Part shown: in pieces, positions 17,647 to 27,005 of the stretch
Numbering within the stretch: the stretch's first letter is position 1
Layout: each line of letters opens with the position of its first letter
Position numbers and translations under genes: made by a program
Assembly (NCBI GenBank): GCA_040221175.1
Contig: JAVJVK010000019.1
Span: 1-64,000 of the forward strand
DNA length: 64,000 nucleotides
Direction of reading: 5' to 3'
Origin: Phycisphaerales bacterium
GTDB lineage: Bacteria; Planctomycetota; Phycisphaerae; Phycisphaerales; UBA1924
The notes under the pieces: generated by a model
Databases searched by the model: none
Told to the model about the DNA's origin: nothing
What the model saw: only the letters and a program-made list of their open reading frames with translations

Positions 17647-18267
17647 CTAGTTGTTCGACGCCCGGCGACTGGACTCGAACTCGCTGAGGGCCTGCTCGAC
17701 CAGGCGTGCCTGGTCCTGCTCGCTCACCTCGCGCTCGAGGATCTTGGTGGCCATGAGCGTCGCGAGACGCGCGGCCTCGGCGTACAGCTCGTTGACCGCC
17801 ACGCGCCGGGCCGCGTCGATGTCCTTTTGCGCCTTCTCGCGCATGCGGGACAGTTCGGCGTCGGCCTTGGAGCGCAGCTCAGCGGTGAACTCGGCCTGGC
17901 GGGCCTTGGTCTCCGCGAGGATACGCTGGGCCTCGCTGCGGGCCTCGGTGAGCTGGCTCTCGTAGCGCTCCTTCATCGCGTCGGCCTCGGCCAACGCGCG
18001 CTTGGAGGCTTTCAGGCCTTCAAGGATCTTGCGATCCCGCTCTTCGAGGCCCTTGACGATGGGCGGCCAGGCGAACTTCCACAGCAGGAAGAACACGATG
18101 CCGAACACCAGGAACGTGGCGACCATCATCGGCACGCCCTGCTTGATGCCCGGGATGACGGTGCCCTTCTTGCCGGCCTCGTCGGCGGCCATGGCGATGG
18201 CCGGCAGCGCGAGGACGGCCGCCGAGGCGACCTTCCCGAAATGGGATTGAATCAGCGAACGTCGCAT
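17647..18267 (-). CDS. atpF: ATP synthase F0 subunit b
   Basis: Stator stalk subunit. The 206-residue protein has an N-terminal leader (VASAAVLALPAIAMA, probably cleaved near residue 27) before the usual membrane helix VATFLVFGIVFFLLWKFAWPPI, followed by a long charged coiled coil (LEERDRKILEGLKASKRALAEADAM onward). Leaders of this kind are uncommon in proteobacterial AtpF but occur in planctomycetes. The gene lies between atpE and atpH. Confidence 0.93.
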   Translation of the reverse strand: MRRSLIQSHFGKVASAAVLALPAIAMAADEAGKKGTVIPGIKQGVPMMVATFLVFGIVFFLLWKFAWPPIVKGLEERDRKILEGLKASKRALAEADAMKERYESQLTEARSEAQRILAETKARQAEFTAELRSKADAELSRMREKAQKDIDAARRVAVNELYAEAARLATLMATKILEREVSEQDQARLVEQALSEFESSRRASNN

Positions 18268-18322
18268 CGCGACCTCCTCTGGGCGCGCACCGGCGGTGCC
18301 GGTGCGCCTGCGATCGGCCGGG

Positions 18323-18724
<402 letters not shown>

Positions 18725-19756
18725 TCAGACCGGCGAGGCCGCGGTGGGAACGTCCTGGTCGTAATGCTCGTCCACGTGGTGGTGGTGATCGCCGTGGTGG
18801 TCGAGCAGGCCGATGAACACGGCCGTGAGGAACATGAAGATCAGCGCCTGGAGGAAGCTGACGAAGACCTCCAGCAGGAAGATGAACGTGGCCATCAGGA
18901 TCACCGGGATCCACAGCACCACGGCCACCAGCATGCCCGCACCCGTACCCAGGGCGGCCGTGTCGCGGGCGATCATCTCGAAGAACACGAACATGACCGC
19001 CAGCAGGATGTGGCCGGCCGTCATGACGGCGAACAGACGCAAGGCCAGCGCGATGGGCTTGATCATGGTGCCCATGATCTCCACGGGCACCATGATGGGC
19101 CACAGGAAGACCGGGGTGCCGGCCGTCAGGTGCTTGGCGTACTCACCCACGCCCAGGCGCATCACGCCGGCGATGTTGATCACCAGGCCCGCGACGATCG
19201 CCAGGGCGCCCGTCACCCAGATGCTCTGGGTCGCCGTGCCGCCGAAGGGCGCCACGTGGGCGTCCTTCCACTTGGTCGCTTCTTCGCCGAACACGCCGGC
19301 CTCGACCAGGTAGAAGTTGATGAACATGTTGACGTCGATCAGCGGAATCATCCCCAACAGGTTGTTGATGAGGATGAAGAAGAAGACGCACAGCAGATAC
19401 GGCAGGAACTTGTCGCTGCGATCGCCCAGCACGGGCTTGATCATCATGTCACGCAGGCCGACGATCAGAACCTCGACGAGCTGGGCAAACTTGCCGCGCG
19501 TCAGGTAGCGGGCCTCGCCCTGCGAATCAGGGCCGGTCCGCACGCGCTTGGCCACGTAGAAGCCGATGAGCAGCATGAGCACGCCCGAGATGACCAGGTT
19601 GGCCGTGGCCGACGACCACCACCACCAGCCGCCGGGAGAGATCATGAACGGGTGGGCCACGATGTGATCCACCGGGCTGGGCAGCGCGTTGGAGTCGGCG
19701 GCGGCCACCAGCTTGGTGGGCAGGTTGGTCAGCATGTCCAGGCCAATGGGCGTCAA
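18725..19756 (-). CDS. atpB: ATP synthase F0 subunit a
   Basis: Membrane stator that forms the ion half-channels against the c ring. The 343-residue protein has the conserved LVEVLIVGLRDMM and IKPIALALRLFAVMTAGHILL segments; the Arg in ALALRLF is the essential stator arginine, and FLLEVFVSFLQALIFMFLTAVFIGL is the last helix. Longer than E. coli AtpB (271) owing to an N-terminal extension and an unusual histidine-rich C-terminus (HHGDHHHHVDEHY). Its start overlaps the stop of the upstream small membrane gene by 4 bp (ATGA). Confidence 0.95.
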   Translation of the reverse strand: MTPIGLDMLTNLPTKLVAAADSNALPSPVDHIVAHPFMISPGGWWWWSSATANLVISGVLMLLIGFYVAKRVRTGPDSQGEARYLTRGKFAQLVEVLIVGLRDMMIKPVLGDRSDKFLPYLLCVFFFILINNLLGMIPLIDVNMFINFYLVEAGVFGEEATKWKDAHVAPFGGTATQSIWVTGALAIVAGLVINIAGVMRLGVGEYAKHLTAGTPVFLWPIMVPVEIMGTMIKPIALALRLFAVMTAGHILLAVMFVFFEMIARDTAALGTGAGMLVAVVLWIPVILMATFIFLLEVFVSFLQALIFMFLTAVFIGLLDHHGDHHHHVDEHYDQDVPTAASPV

Positions 19757-20211
19757 CGCGTGCCTCCGCTCGTCGGGTCAGGAGAAACCGAGGGGTGCTG
19801 GCGGAAGCTCTTCAGGGCCAGGGCGCTGTCCACGCCCACGGCCGTCAGCCCGCCCGCCAGCAGGGCGAGCCACAAGCCGAGCCCCATCGTTGGCGCGGCC
19901 AGCGCAAAAGCAATGCCCGCCACGATCAAAACCAGCAATCTCGCCGTCGAGAGCGCCAGCCAGGCCATGCCCGCCACCGCCGGGCGATAGGGGCCGGTCA
20001 ACGCCGCGCCACCCCAGGCCAGCGCCCATGAGCCGCCCAGCAGCATCGCCGCCACCATGCCGCCCCGCAGCGAGTCGCCTTGAGCGCCCGCGGCCATCGC
20101 CAGCATCGCGCCCAGCATCGCCGCCACCGCCGACGCGACTGCGCCGATGCCCACGGCCGAGGGGCCGTAGAGCGAGATCGAGGCGGATTGCGGGGCGGTA
20201 GCTTGGGTCAT
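19753..20211 (-). CDS. AtpI-position membrane protein
   Basis: A 152-residue membrane protein with four hydrophobic helices, located immediately before atpB and coupled to it by an ATGA overlap. Position, size and topology match the poorly conserved AtpI/AtpZ proteins that precede F0 genes and are thought to assist c-ring assembly or magnesium uptake. Sequence similarity to AtpI is not obvious by eye, so the assignment rests on context. The start at 20211 (MTQATAPQSA) is the only one that keeps the frame clear of the divergent MoxR gene. Confidence 0.6.
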   Translation of the reverse strand: MTQATAPQSASISLYGPSAVGIGAVASAVAAMLGAMLAMAAGAQGDSLRGGMVAAMLLGGSWALAWGGAALTGPYRPAVAGMAWLALSTARLLVLIVAGIAFALAAPTMGLGLWLALLAGGLTAVGVDSALALKSFRQHPSVSPDPTSGGTR

Positions 20212-20418
20212 GTTCGGGGTCGTACTGCGGGCCTTGCGGGCGGGTCGGTCGAGCCTTCCCCCCCGGGGGGCGTAAGGGTAGCGGGTATGGTCCCCATAGG
20301 CGAGCCCGTCGGGCACCCACAGGGCTCCGATTGTGGCGTATGCTGGCCTTCCTGACGGGGGTGGCCAGCCTCTTTCTTCGGACCGCCTGGATCTTCCGAC
20401 CGACCCACGGAGCGCAGC

Positions 20419-21360
20419 ATGACCGACGCCGATGCCGGCCCCATCTCCAGGCTCAGGGACAACATCGCCTCGGTGTTCATGGGCAACCCCCGGGCCATCG
20501 ACCGCGTGCTGCGCACCATGCTGGCCGGTGGGCACCTGCTGATCGAAGACGTGCCCGGCGTGGGCAAGACGGTGCTGGCCGGGGCCATCGCCCGCAGCGT
20601 GCAGGGCAAGCTCGCGCGCGTGCAGATGACCCCGGACCTCTTGCCCAGCGACATCCTGGGGGTGAGCGTCTACGACCGCGACCGCGGGGAATTCAGCTTC
20701 AAGCCCGGCCCGATCTTCGCCAACTTCGTCTTGGCCGACGAGATCAACCGGACGACACCGCGCACGCAGACGGCCCTGCTCGAGGCCATGAGCGAGGCGA
20801 CCGTGTCGCTGGACGGCACGAGCCACCCGCTGCCCAAGCCCTTCATGGTGATCGCCACGCAGAATCCCTACGACTTCGAGGGCACCTACTTGCTCCCCGA
20901 GAACCAGCTCGATCGCTTCCTGATGCGCACGCGGCTGGGCTACCCCGACCCCCAGACCGAAGTCCAGGTGCTCGAGCGCCGCCCGGCCAGCAACGCGCTG
21001 CCCCAACTCCAGGCCGTCATGCCCTTGGAGACGCTCAGCGACCTGCAACAGAAGGTCAGCCAGGTGCGCGTGGACCAGAAGATCCTCGAGTACGTCGTTG
21101 CGATCGCCAACGCGACGCGCCGCTCGCCCGACCTTCGGCTGGGCCTCTCGCCCCGTGGCGCGCTCGCGCTCACGCAGGTCGCCCGCGCGACGGCGCTCAT
21201 TGATGGCCGCGACTACGTCGTGCCCGAAGACGTGCTGGACAACATCATGCCCGTCGTCGCCCACCGCCTGATCGTCCGTGGCGGGCTCGAGCAGGGCGAT
21301 GGCCGCGAGGCCGAGGGCATCCTGGAAGGGATCATCCAGGGCGTCGAAGCACCGACCTGA
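20419..21360 (+). CDS. MoxR family AAA+ ATPase
   Basis: A 313-residue MoxR-type AAA+ ATPase, a family that usually remodels or activates vWA-domain partners. Walker A is EDVPGVGKT (residues 44-51), Walker B VLADEINRTTPRTQ, followed by LLEAMSE, the sensor IATQNPYDFEGTY and the Arg-finger region LDRFLMRT. The C-terminal lid has LGLSPRGALALTQVARATALIDGRDYV. Unlike the MoxR gene at 45.4 kb, no vWA or DUF58 gene is adjacent: the divergent neighbour is the atp operon and the gene downstream is a secreted dockerin protein. Its partner is therefore unknown. Confidence 0.9.
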   Translation: MTDADAGPISRLRDNIASVFMGNPRAIDRVLRTMLAGGHLLIEDVPGVGKTVLAGAIARSVQGKLARVQMTPDLLPSDILGVSVYDRDRGEFSFKPGPIFANFVLADEINRTTPRTQTALLEAMSEATVSLDGTSHPLPKPFMVIATQNPYDFEGTYLLPENQLDRFLMRTRLGYPDPQTEVQVLERRPASNALPQLQAVMPLETLSDLQQKVSQVRVDQKILEYVVAIANATRRSPDLRLGLSPRGALALTQVARATALIDGRDYVVPEDVLDNIMPVVAHRLIVRGGLEQGDGREAEGILEGIIQGVEAPT

Positions 21361-21407
21361 TCGCGGTCGGGCCGCAACCGGCGGCGGCTGCTGTCGGAAG
21401 AAGTGGC

Positions 21408-22835
21408 ATGCGAAGTCGTGTCCATTGCGTGTGTGTGCTAGTGGCGATGGTGGTGGGTCCGGGAAGTGTGATGGCCCAGGGGGCGTGTGAGCCCCAGCGA
21501 CTTGCGCCACCCCCAGACGTACCGCCCACCTCGTTCGGCTCGACGGCCGTGACGAATGGTCGCTCCTGGCTCGTGGGCGACAAGAGCGCTCGCACGTGGT
21601 GTCCCGGCGATCCGTTCAGTTGCTCTGCGGGGGCCGTGATTGCGTACGAAGAGTTCGATGGCGCGCTGGAACAGGTCCAGACAATCGTGCCGCCCGACGT
21701 CCAGCAGGGCATGAAGTTTGGCGACGCCCTTGCGATCCACGGGGACGAATTGATCGTCGGCGTGCCGGGTAGGCGTTGGACCGACACGGAAGTCCTCGGG
21801 GGCGCCTTCGCATACCGGTTCGCTGATGGGCGATGGACCGAGTTGGAACGAATCCAGCCGCCCCCGGGGGCTGCACCCGAGCAATACGACTATCTCGGCG
21901 GCTGGGTGGCGTTCGATGAGTCGCTGGCCATCCTGCGGTCGGAGATCGCGATGTCGTCGATCCTCGCGGTCTATGCCCGCACGCCCGAGGGCTGGACGTT
22001 CCGCGAATCGCTCGAAGCGCCCGATGGCGTGCCCGACGACGCGTACTTCGGCGAGAATCCCGCGCTCTCGGACGACTGGCTGTTCGTCACGGCCCGCGAC
22101 GACTCCACCGCCGCCGACCGCGCCGGCTCGGTGTACGCCTACCGCCGCCACGGCGACGACAGCCTGGAGTTTGTGCAGAAGCTCTACGCACCCGATCCCC
22201 AGGAGCGTGATCGTTTCGGATACAGCATCGATCATCAGGGGACGACGCTTGTGGTTGGAGCGTTCCTGGCCGACCGTCCGTTCGATGGCCAGGGACTCGT
22301 CTTCGTCTACGGCCTGGAGAACGATCGCTGGGTCCTCCGGCAGGAGATCGCCCTCGGCGACGCCCGACGCAACGACGGCTTCGGGGCGGCGGTTCACCTC
22401 GACGGCGACCTGCTGCTGGTGCAGGCCCGCGGCCGGCGAGACGGCACGTCATCGGGCAAGGTCTTTCGTTTCGAGCGCGACGCCGCGGGGCACTGGTACG
22501 AGATCGGTCAGCTCGTTCCCAACCCGCCGGTGTACGCCGGCTCCTACGGCTGGGCGATGGCCTCGGCGGGCGGCGCCTCGGGCATGGCGCTCGTGGGCGC
22601 CCACGACGACGTCACGCTGCCCGCCGATCAGTACGGCGCCGCCTACTACTTCGACCTCGCCTGCAACCCCTGCGTCCCCGACCTCGACCTGGACGGTTCG
22701 CTCACCATCTTCGACTTCCTGACATTCCTGAACCTGTTTAAAGATGGAGAAGCGGCCGCCGACTTCGACGGCGACGGCGAGTTGACGATCTTCGACTTCC
22801 TGGCGTTCCAGGACGCGTTCGACGCGGGCTGCTGA
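21408..22835 (+). CDS. secreted beta-propeller-like protein with GC-type dockerin tail
   Basis: A 475-residue exported protein. The N-terminus (VCVLVAMVVGPGSVMAQ) is a signal peptide with cleavage near residue 23. The body has repeated blocks with F/Y-G-x-x-I/V and GDxLIVG-type cores (GDALAIHGDELIVGVPG, FGYSIDHQGTTLVVGA), as in FG-GAP/kelch-like integrin propellers. The C-terminus carries two dockerin-like segments, DLDLDGSLTIFDFLTFLN and DFDGDGELTIFDFLAFQD, ending FDAGC. It is the second of three proteins in the window with this tail. The stop is 2 bp from the stop of the convergent TPR gene. Confidence 0.8.
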   Translation: MRSRVHCVCVLVAMVVGPGSVMAQGACEPQRLAPPPDVPPTSFGSTAVTNGRSWLVGDKSARTWCPGDPFSCSAGAVIAYEEFDGALEQVQTIVPPDVQQGMKFGDALAIHGDELIVGVPGRRWTDTEVLGGAFAYRFADGRWTELERIQPPPGAAPEQYDYLGGWVAFDESLAILRSEIAMSSILAVYARTPEGWTFRESLEAPDGVPDDAYFGENPALSDDWLFVTARDDSTAADRAGSVYAYRRHGDDSLEFVQKLYAPDPQERDRFGYSIDHQGTTLVVGAFLADRPFDGQGLVFVYGLENDRWVLRQEIALGDARRNDGFGAAVHLDGDLLLVQARGRRDGTSSGKVFRFERDAAGHWYEIGQLVPNPPVYAGSYGWAMASAGGASGMALVGAHDDVTLPADQYGAAYYFDLACNPCVPDLDLDGSLTIFDFLTFLNLFKDGEAAADFDGDGELTIFDFLAFQDAFDAGC

Positions 22836-22837
22836 GC

Positions 22838-25447
22838 CTACCTCCCCAGCCGCTGATCCATGGCTTCCAGCCGCTGGCGATGGATGTCGCGGTCCGGTTC
22901 GATAATGGTCAGCGCCTCGACGTGGTCGCGAGCCTGGGTGAACTCGCCCGCGCGCCAGGCGATCGTGGCAGCAAGCTCGCGTAAGGGTGCGTCGAAGGGC
23001 TCGATCCGCACGGCACGGTTGGCCTTGGCGAGTGCTTCTTCCGACTCGTCGCGCTGCATGTACAGGCGTGCCAGTTCGGCCGCATAGGCGCCGGTGTACT
23101 GGGCCCGGGCGTCCAGGTGCTCGAGGTAGCCAATGGTCGTCTCGTCGGCGGGGTCGATGCCGGTTTCACGGGCCAGCAGCACGAGCATACGCCGCGGCTC
23201 GTCGGCCACGGGCACGGCGGTCGCCCATCGCGTCAGGATGTCGCGCATGTCGTCGGTGGGCCGGCCGTTGTTTTCCTCGAGCCGGTTGCGCGCGACCTGC
23301 TCGATGAGCTGGGGATGGTGCGGATAGGCCTCCAGCAATGCCGAGAGGCTCGAGGCCTGCTCGCCCGTGTCCGTCTCGTACTGCTGGGCGAGTTGGTCGA
23401 GCGTGGGATAGCGCTCGGGCGGGAGCAATCCCCAGCCGCGGGCCTGGCGCGCGGCCCAGGCGAGGAAGTCGGACTCGAGCTCGTCCTGGTCGATCTCCAG
23501 CACGCTCGTGAACGCCTCGCGCTGCGTCTGGCCCGCCGCGTAGGCGTCCATCAGGTCCAGCGGCGCGGCCGAGCCGAAGCGCTCGACGAGGTACTCGTAC
23601 AGCCACGCGGACTGGGCGTAGGCAAGGCTGCGGTCGCCGGGCCGCCTCGGGCGGATGAACCCGAAGCTCAGTTCGTCGAGGGGGAACAGCTCGTCCTTCT
23701 CGAGGGCCGCCGTCAGCATGCGGGCGCGGTTCTCGTCCCATGGCCCGTCCTCCAGGAACACCGCCTGCGCCTCGGTGAACCAGTGGGGCACACGATTCTT
23801 TGTGCGGCTCAGGCCCACCGTGTGCACGTACTCGTGCTGCAGGACACGCGGCCAGTCGTAGCCTTGTGTGGTGCTCCCGGGGTTGGGCCGGGGCGTCTCC
23901 ATGGCGATGGCCGGGCCCGTCGAGGCGGCAATCGTGAAGATGTCGGGCATGCCGGTGATGCGCACGGCGAACCAGTCGTGGCTTGGCATCAGGTCGATGA
24001 CGGTCTTGCGGTCCGGCTCGTGGTCCAGCCCGTTGTCGGCTTTCCCGGTGATGCGTGCGTGGATGGCTTCCATGACCGGGGCCATCTCTCGGGCGAGCAC
24101 GGCGTCAGGGCCGGAGCGGTAACGGATGGTGAAGTGCTCGGTCTCGATGCGCTCGTAGTTGGCAAGTTCGCTCGCCAGGCGCAGCGTGTTCTTCGCCCGC
24201 ACGTTGAAGGGATCGAGGGCCGTTGCGCGCTCCAGGGCGGCGATGGCCGTGTCGTCCTGAGCCGCCTGCATCGCCAGCAGCCCAAGCTCGATCCACGGCT
24301 CGGGCCAGGCGGGCTGGCGTTTGGTTGCTTCCTCGAGGTATTCCATCGCCGGGGCGTACTGCCGCCAGTCGGCCAGTTGCTTCCCGGCCTCGTAGTGGGG
24401 CAGCGCGCTGCCCGGTGAGAGCTCTTCCAGCAGGGCCACGAGCTCCTGCTCCTTGGCGCTGTCTCGATACACCGCGGCGATGGCCAATCGCAACGCCAGC
24501 GCGTCGCGCATCGTGGGGTAGGTTTCCAGCAGCTCGTCGACGGCCTGGGCCGCCAGGCGCGGTTCTTTCTGGCGCAGGAGCGAGCGTGCCCGGATCAGCG
24601 TGGCATACGGGGACGTCGCGCCCGGGCGCACCGAGGCGGCGATGCGGTCCAGCTCGCTGGCGACGGCTTCTGCGGCGTCGAAGTTGAACGAGCGCACGTG
24701 GCTCTCGCCGAGCGCACGCCACGCCGCGGCGCTGGAGGGATTCAGCGCGAGCGTTTCCATCAGGGCCTCTCGGGCCTGGGGCCGGTTGTCACGGGCGTCC
24801 AGCAGCGTCGCCTCGGCCAGGCGCGCGGGCCAGTACAGGCGGTCCAGCTCGTCGCGCACGGTCGCCAGCAGGGTGGCCATCAAACCATAATCGCCCGCGC
24901 CCTGCTCCACGCCCACCGTGCGGGCACGGATGATCAAGAGGCGCACGCCCTCGGTCAGCTCCCGGGCGTCTTCCGCTCGCTCGCGTGCGAGTCGGTTCAT
25001 GGCGATGTCGGTCACGCGCCGCACGGCGACGAGATCGCCCAGCAGTTCGTTCGCCTGCGCACGCAAGCGCAGGGCCCGCATCGTGCCATCGTCCTCGATC
25101 AGCGACAAACCTTCACGAACCTGGCCGCGGAGGATCATCGCCTCGGCGGTGTCGAGAACATCGGATTCGTCGCTGGCAAGTGCCGGATGGTTGAAGTCCC
25201 CGGCGGCCAGCGCGGCCTTGGCGGCAATAGCGGGGTCTCGAAGATCCGTATCCGTCCACTGGCCGTGGAAGACGCGAAGCTCGCGCCGCTCGGCGTCGGT
25301 CAGGTAGCCGGCCTCCAGGGCCCGCTGCACGGCGGGCGACAACGCGATGCCGTCTTCCTGCACGCGGTTCTGGGCAAGGGCCAGTCCCGCGCAGGCCAGC
25401 AGGGCCGCCAGGGCGGTTCGCAGGGGTCTCTGGACGCTCTTCATCAT
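22838..25447 (-). CDS. exported TPR protein with peptidase-MA-like HEYVH domain
   Basis: An 869-residue exported protein. The signal peptide is at residues 1-26 (ALAALLACAGLALAQ). Helical TPR-like repeats fill roughly residues 30-430, with good TPR spacing in PAWPEPWIELGLLAMQAAQDD. A domain from about 435 carries HEYVH at 538-542, which fits the HExxH zinc site of gluzincins, followed by PHWFTEAQAVFLEDG, whose Glu could be the third ligand. More TPR-like helices follow to the end. This combination is the peptidase MA-like arrangement. Substrate is unknown. It is the last gene of the run starting at ruvA; GGGAGG lies upstream of the start. Confidence 0.75.
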   Translation of the reverse strand: MMKSVQRPLRTALAALLACAGLALAQNRVQEDGIALSPAVQRALEAGYLTDAERRELRVFHGQWTDTDLRDPAIAAKAALAAGDFNHPALASDESDVLDTAEAMILRGQVREGLSLIEDDGTMRALRLRAQANELLGDLVAVRRVTDIAMNRLARERAEDARELTEGVRLLIIRARTVGVEQGAGDYGLMATLLATVRDELDRLYWPARLAEATLLDARDNRPQAREALMETLALNPSSAAAWRALGESHVRSFNFDAAEAVASELDRIAASVRPGATSPYATLIRARSLLRQKEPRLAAQAVDELLETYPTMRDALALRLAIAAVYRDSAKEQELVALLEELSPGSALPHYEAGKQLADWRQYAPAMEYLEEATKRQPAWPEPWIELGLLAMQAAQDDTAIAALERATALDPFNVRAKNTLRLASELANYERIETEHFTIRYRSGPDAVLAREMAPVMEAIHARITGKADNGLDHEPDRKTVIDLMPSHDWFAVRITGMPDIFTIAASTGPAIAMETPRPNPGSTTQGYDWPRVLQHEYVHTVGLSRTKNRVPHWFTEAQAVFLEDGPWDENRARMLTAALEKDELFPLDELSFGFIRPRRPGDRSLAYAQSAWLYEYLVERFGSAAPLDLMDAYAAGQTQREAFTSVLEIDQDELESDFLAWAARQARGWGLLPPERYPTLDQLAQQYETDTGEQASSLSALLEAYPHHPQLIEQVARNRLEENNGRPTDDMRDILTRWATAVPVADEPRRMLVLLARETGIDPADETTIGYLEHLDARAQYTGAYAAELARLYMQRDESEEALAKANRAVRIEPFDAPLRELAATIAWRAGEFTQARDHVEALTIIEPDRDIHRQRLEAMDQRLGR

Positions 25448-25516
25448 GGGACCAACGCCTCCCGGTCCCTTGTTCTTCGCCCATATCCGGGGGGCGGCTT
25501 GCGGGAAAGTGTCCCG

Positions 25517-26464
25517 CTAGGGGCGTTCCCTGCCCGTCTCGGGGGTTCGCAGCGGGATCTCGTTGACCGTCCAGCCCTCGGGCGCCTCGATGGTCAGCAG
25601 GTCCTCGCGGGGCGGGTCGTTCACCTTCAGGGGGTGCATGAGCTGGACGATCGACACGTCGTTGGCGTTGGCGTCGACGGTCCGGCTCATCCTGGGCAGC
25701 AGCCTTCCATCCTCGCCGGCCTTGTACCACAACCGGATCTCGGAAAACTTCGTGTCCGCGCTCGCGCGCCTTGGGACCAGCAGCAGCTGCACCGATCCCT
25801 CGGCGAAACGCATCAGGTTCTCGGCTATCCGGATCTCGGTGCGGTCGAAGGGATCCTCGGGGTCGAGTTCCTCGCTGGGCTCCAGGCTCTGCGTCGCCGG
25901 GACCAATCGCACGTCGTAGCGGCGGAGGATGTCCTCTTTCTGCTGGCCGATGGGAAGCGGCGGGAAGGGGCCGTCGCCCAGCTCGAAGGGATCGACCTGC
26001 TGGCCTTCGGCGACGATCTCGCGCTTGTTGATCTGCTGCTCGCCGTGGAGCATTTCTGTCAGATAGCGGCCGTCGAAGGCGATGGTCTGGAGCGCGCGCT
26101 CGTCCTCGAAGTAGCGTTCGCCCGCCAGCAGCGTGTCGAAGCGGACCGCGAAGCGGCGGTTGGTCGGTCCCGTTTCGGAGGGCTCTTGCGCGAAGGCGAT
26201 CTCGCCCGTGCGCCTCGTCAGAGCGCCGCCAAGATCGGTAATGGTCGTATAGATGATGCCGCTGGTGAAGGATTCCAGGTCCGCGTCGGCGTCCTCGAGG
26301 GCCGCCAGCACCGCCTCGGCCGTCTCGTAGTCCTGGTTTCCCGCTGCGCGTTGCTCCTGGGCGATGGCCACGGAACTTCCCGTCCCCGACTGGTGGGCGC
26401 AGGCGATGGGCCCGGCCATCACGAATCCGGCGGTCAGCATCACGCTCAGCACGTCCGTGCGCAT
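25517..26464 (-). CDS. LolA-like exported protein, possible lipoprotein
   Basis: A 315-residue exported protein. The start at 26464 is preferred because it begins a signal peptide (SVMLTAGFVMAGPIAC) and follows GGGAC; an upstream in-frame ATG only adds residues encoded by the ruvX tail. The PIAC-AHQ junction is a non-canonical lipobox, so lipidation is doubtful. The body has alternating beta strands (DLESFTSGIIYTTI, RRFAVRFDTL, LQTIAFDGRYLTEM, RLWYKAGEDGRLLPRM) reminiscent of the LolA/outer-membrane lipoprotein-sorting fold. It starts 4 bp after the ruvX stop. Role unknown. Confidence 0.6.
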   Translation of the reverse strand: MRTDVLSVMLTAGFVMAGPIACAHQSGTGSSVAIAQEQRAAGNQDYETAEAVLAALEDADADLESFTSGIIYTTITDLGGALTRRTGEIAFAQEPSETGPTNRRFAVRFDTLLAGERYFEDERALQTIAFDGRYLTEMLHGEQQINKREIVAEGQQVDPFELGDGPFPPLPIGQQKEDILRRYDVRLVPATQSLEPSEELDPEDPFDRTEIRIAENLMRFAEGSVQLLLVPRRASADTKFSEIRLWYKAGEDGRLLPRMSRTVDANANDVSIVQLMHPLKVNDPPREDLLTIEAPEGWTVNEIPLRTPETGRERP

Positions 26465-26468
26465 GGTC

Positions 26469-27005
26469 TTACGTCCCTTCTTCCCCCACGCCGTCCTTGT
26501 TGGGATGCGCGGGGTCGTTCTTGCCGTCCTGGTCATCGTTGGCCTTCCCGGCCGCGAGGTCCTGGAGGAAGGCCTGCAGGAGGGCCGCCGCGGCGATCGA
26601 GTCCCGTCTTCGCTTCTTCTGCAGGTGGGTCATGCCGCTGCCGCCCATGGCCCAGTCGGCCTGCTTGCTGGTCAGGCGCTCATCGGCGAGATGGACGGTC
26701 CGGCCGGTGTGCTCGCCGAGCCGCCGGGCGAATTCCCGGCTGAGCTTGCTGCGATGGCTCTCCTGGCCATCGAGATGCAGGGGCAGGCCCACGACGAGTT
26801 CCAGGCGGGGGCTGGAACCATACTCGCGTGAGATTTCTTTTTCGATCGCCCGGATGAGTTTCTCGCCCCCCTCGTGCCCGATGGGGATCTCGAGCGTCTT
26901 CCACGGCGAGGCGACGAGCGTATGGTCGTCGCCCACGGCAAGACCCGTGCGGCGGTCGCCAAGATCGACGGCGATGTAGCGCGTGATCGGGGGCGCAAAG
27001 CCCAT
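26469..27005 (-). CDS. ruvX: putative pre-16S rRNA nuclease / Holliday junction resolvase-like
   Basis: RuvX/YqgF protein, 178 residues, an RNase H-fold nuclease implicated in maturing the 5' end of 16S rRNA. Motifs are AVDLGDRRTGLAVGD (first catalytic Asp), LVVGLPLHLDGQES, HLADERLTS, and KRRRDSIAAAALLQAFL with the final Asp. The C-terminus is extended by a hydrophilic tail (ANDDQDGKNDPAHPNKDG). The start at 27005 overlaps the manC stop as TAATG, so the two are translationally coupled; the longer open frame upstream is antisense-type readthrough of manC. Confidence 0.9.
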   Translation of the reverse strand: MGFAPPITRYIAVDLGDRRTGLAVGDDHTLVASPWKTLEIPIGHEGGEKLIRAIEKEISREYGSSPRLELVVGLPLHLDGQESHRSKLSREFARRLGEHTGRTVHLADERLTSKQADWAMGGSGMTHLQKKRRRDSIAAAALLQAFLQDLAAGKANDDQDGKNDPAHPNKDGVGEEGT

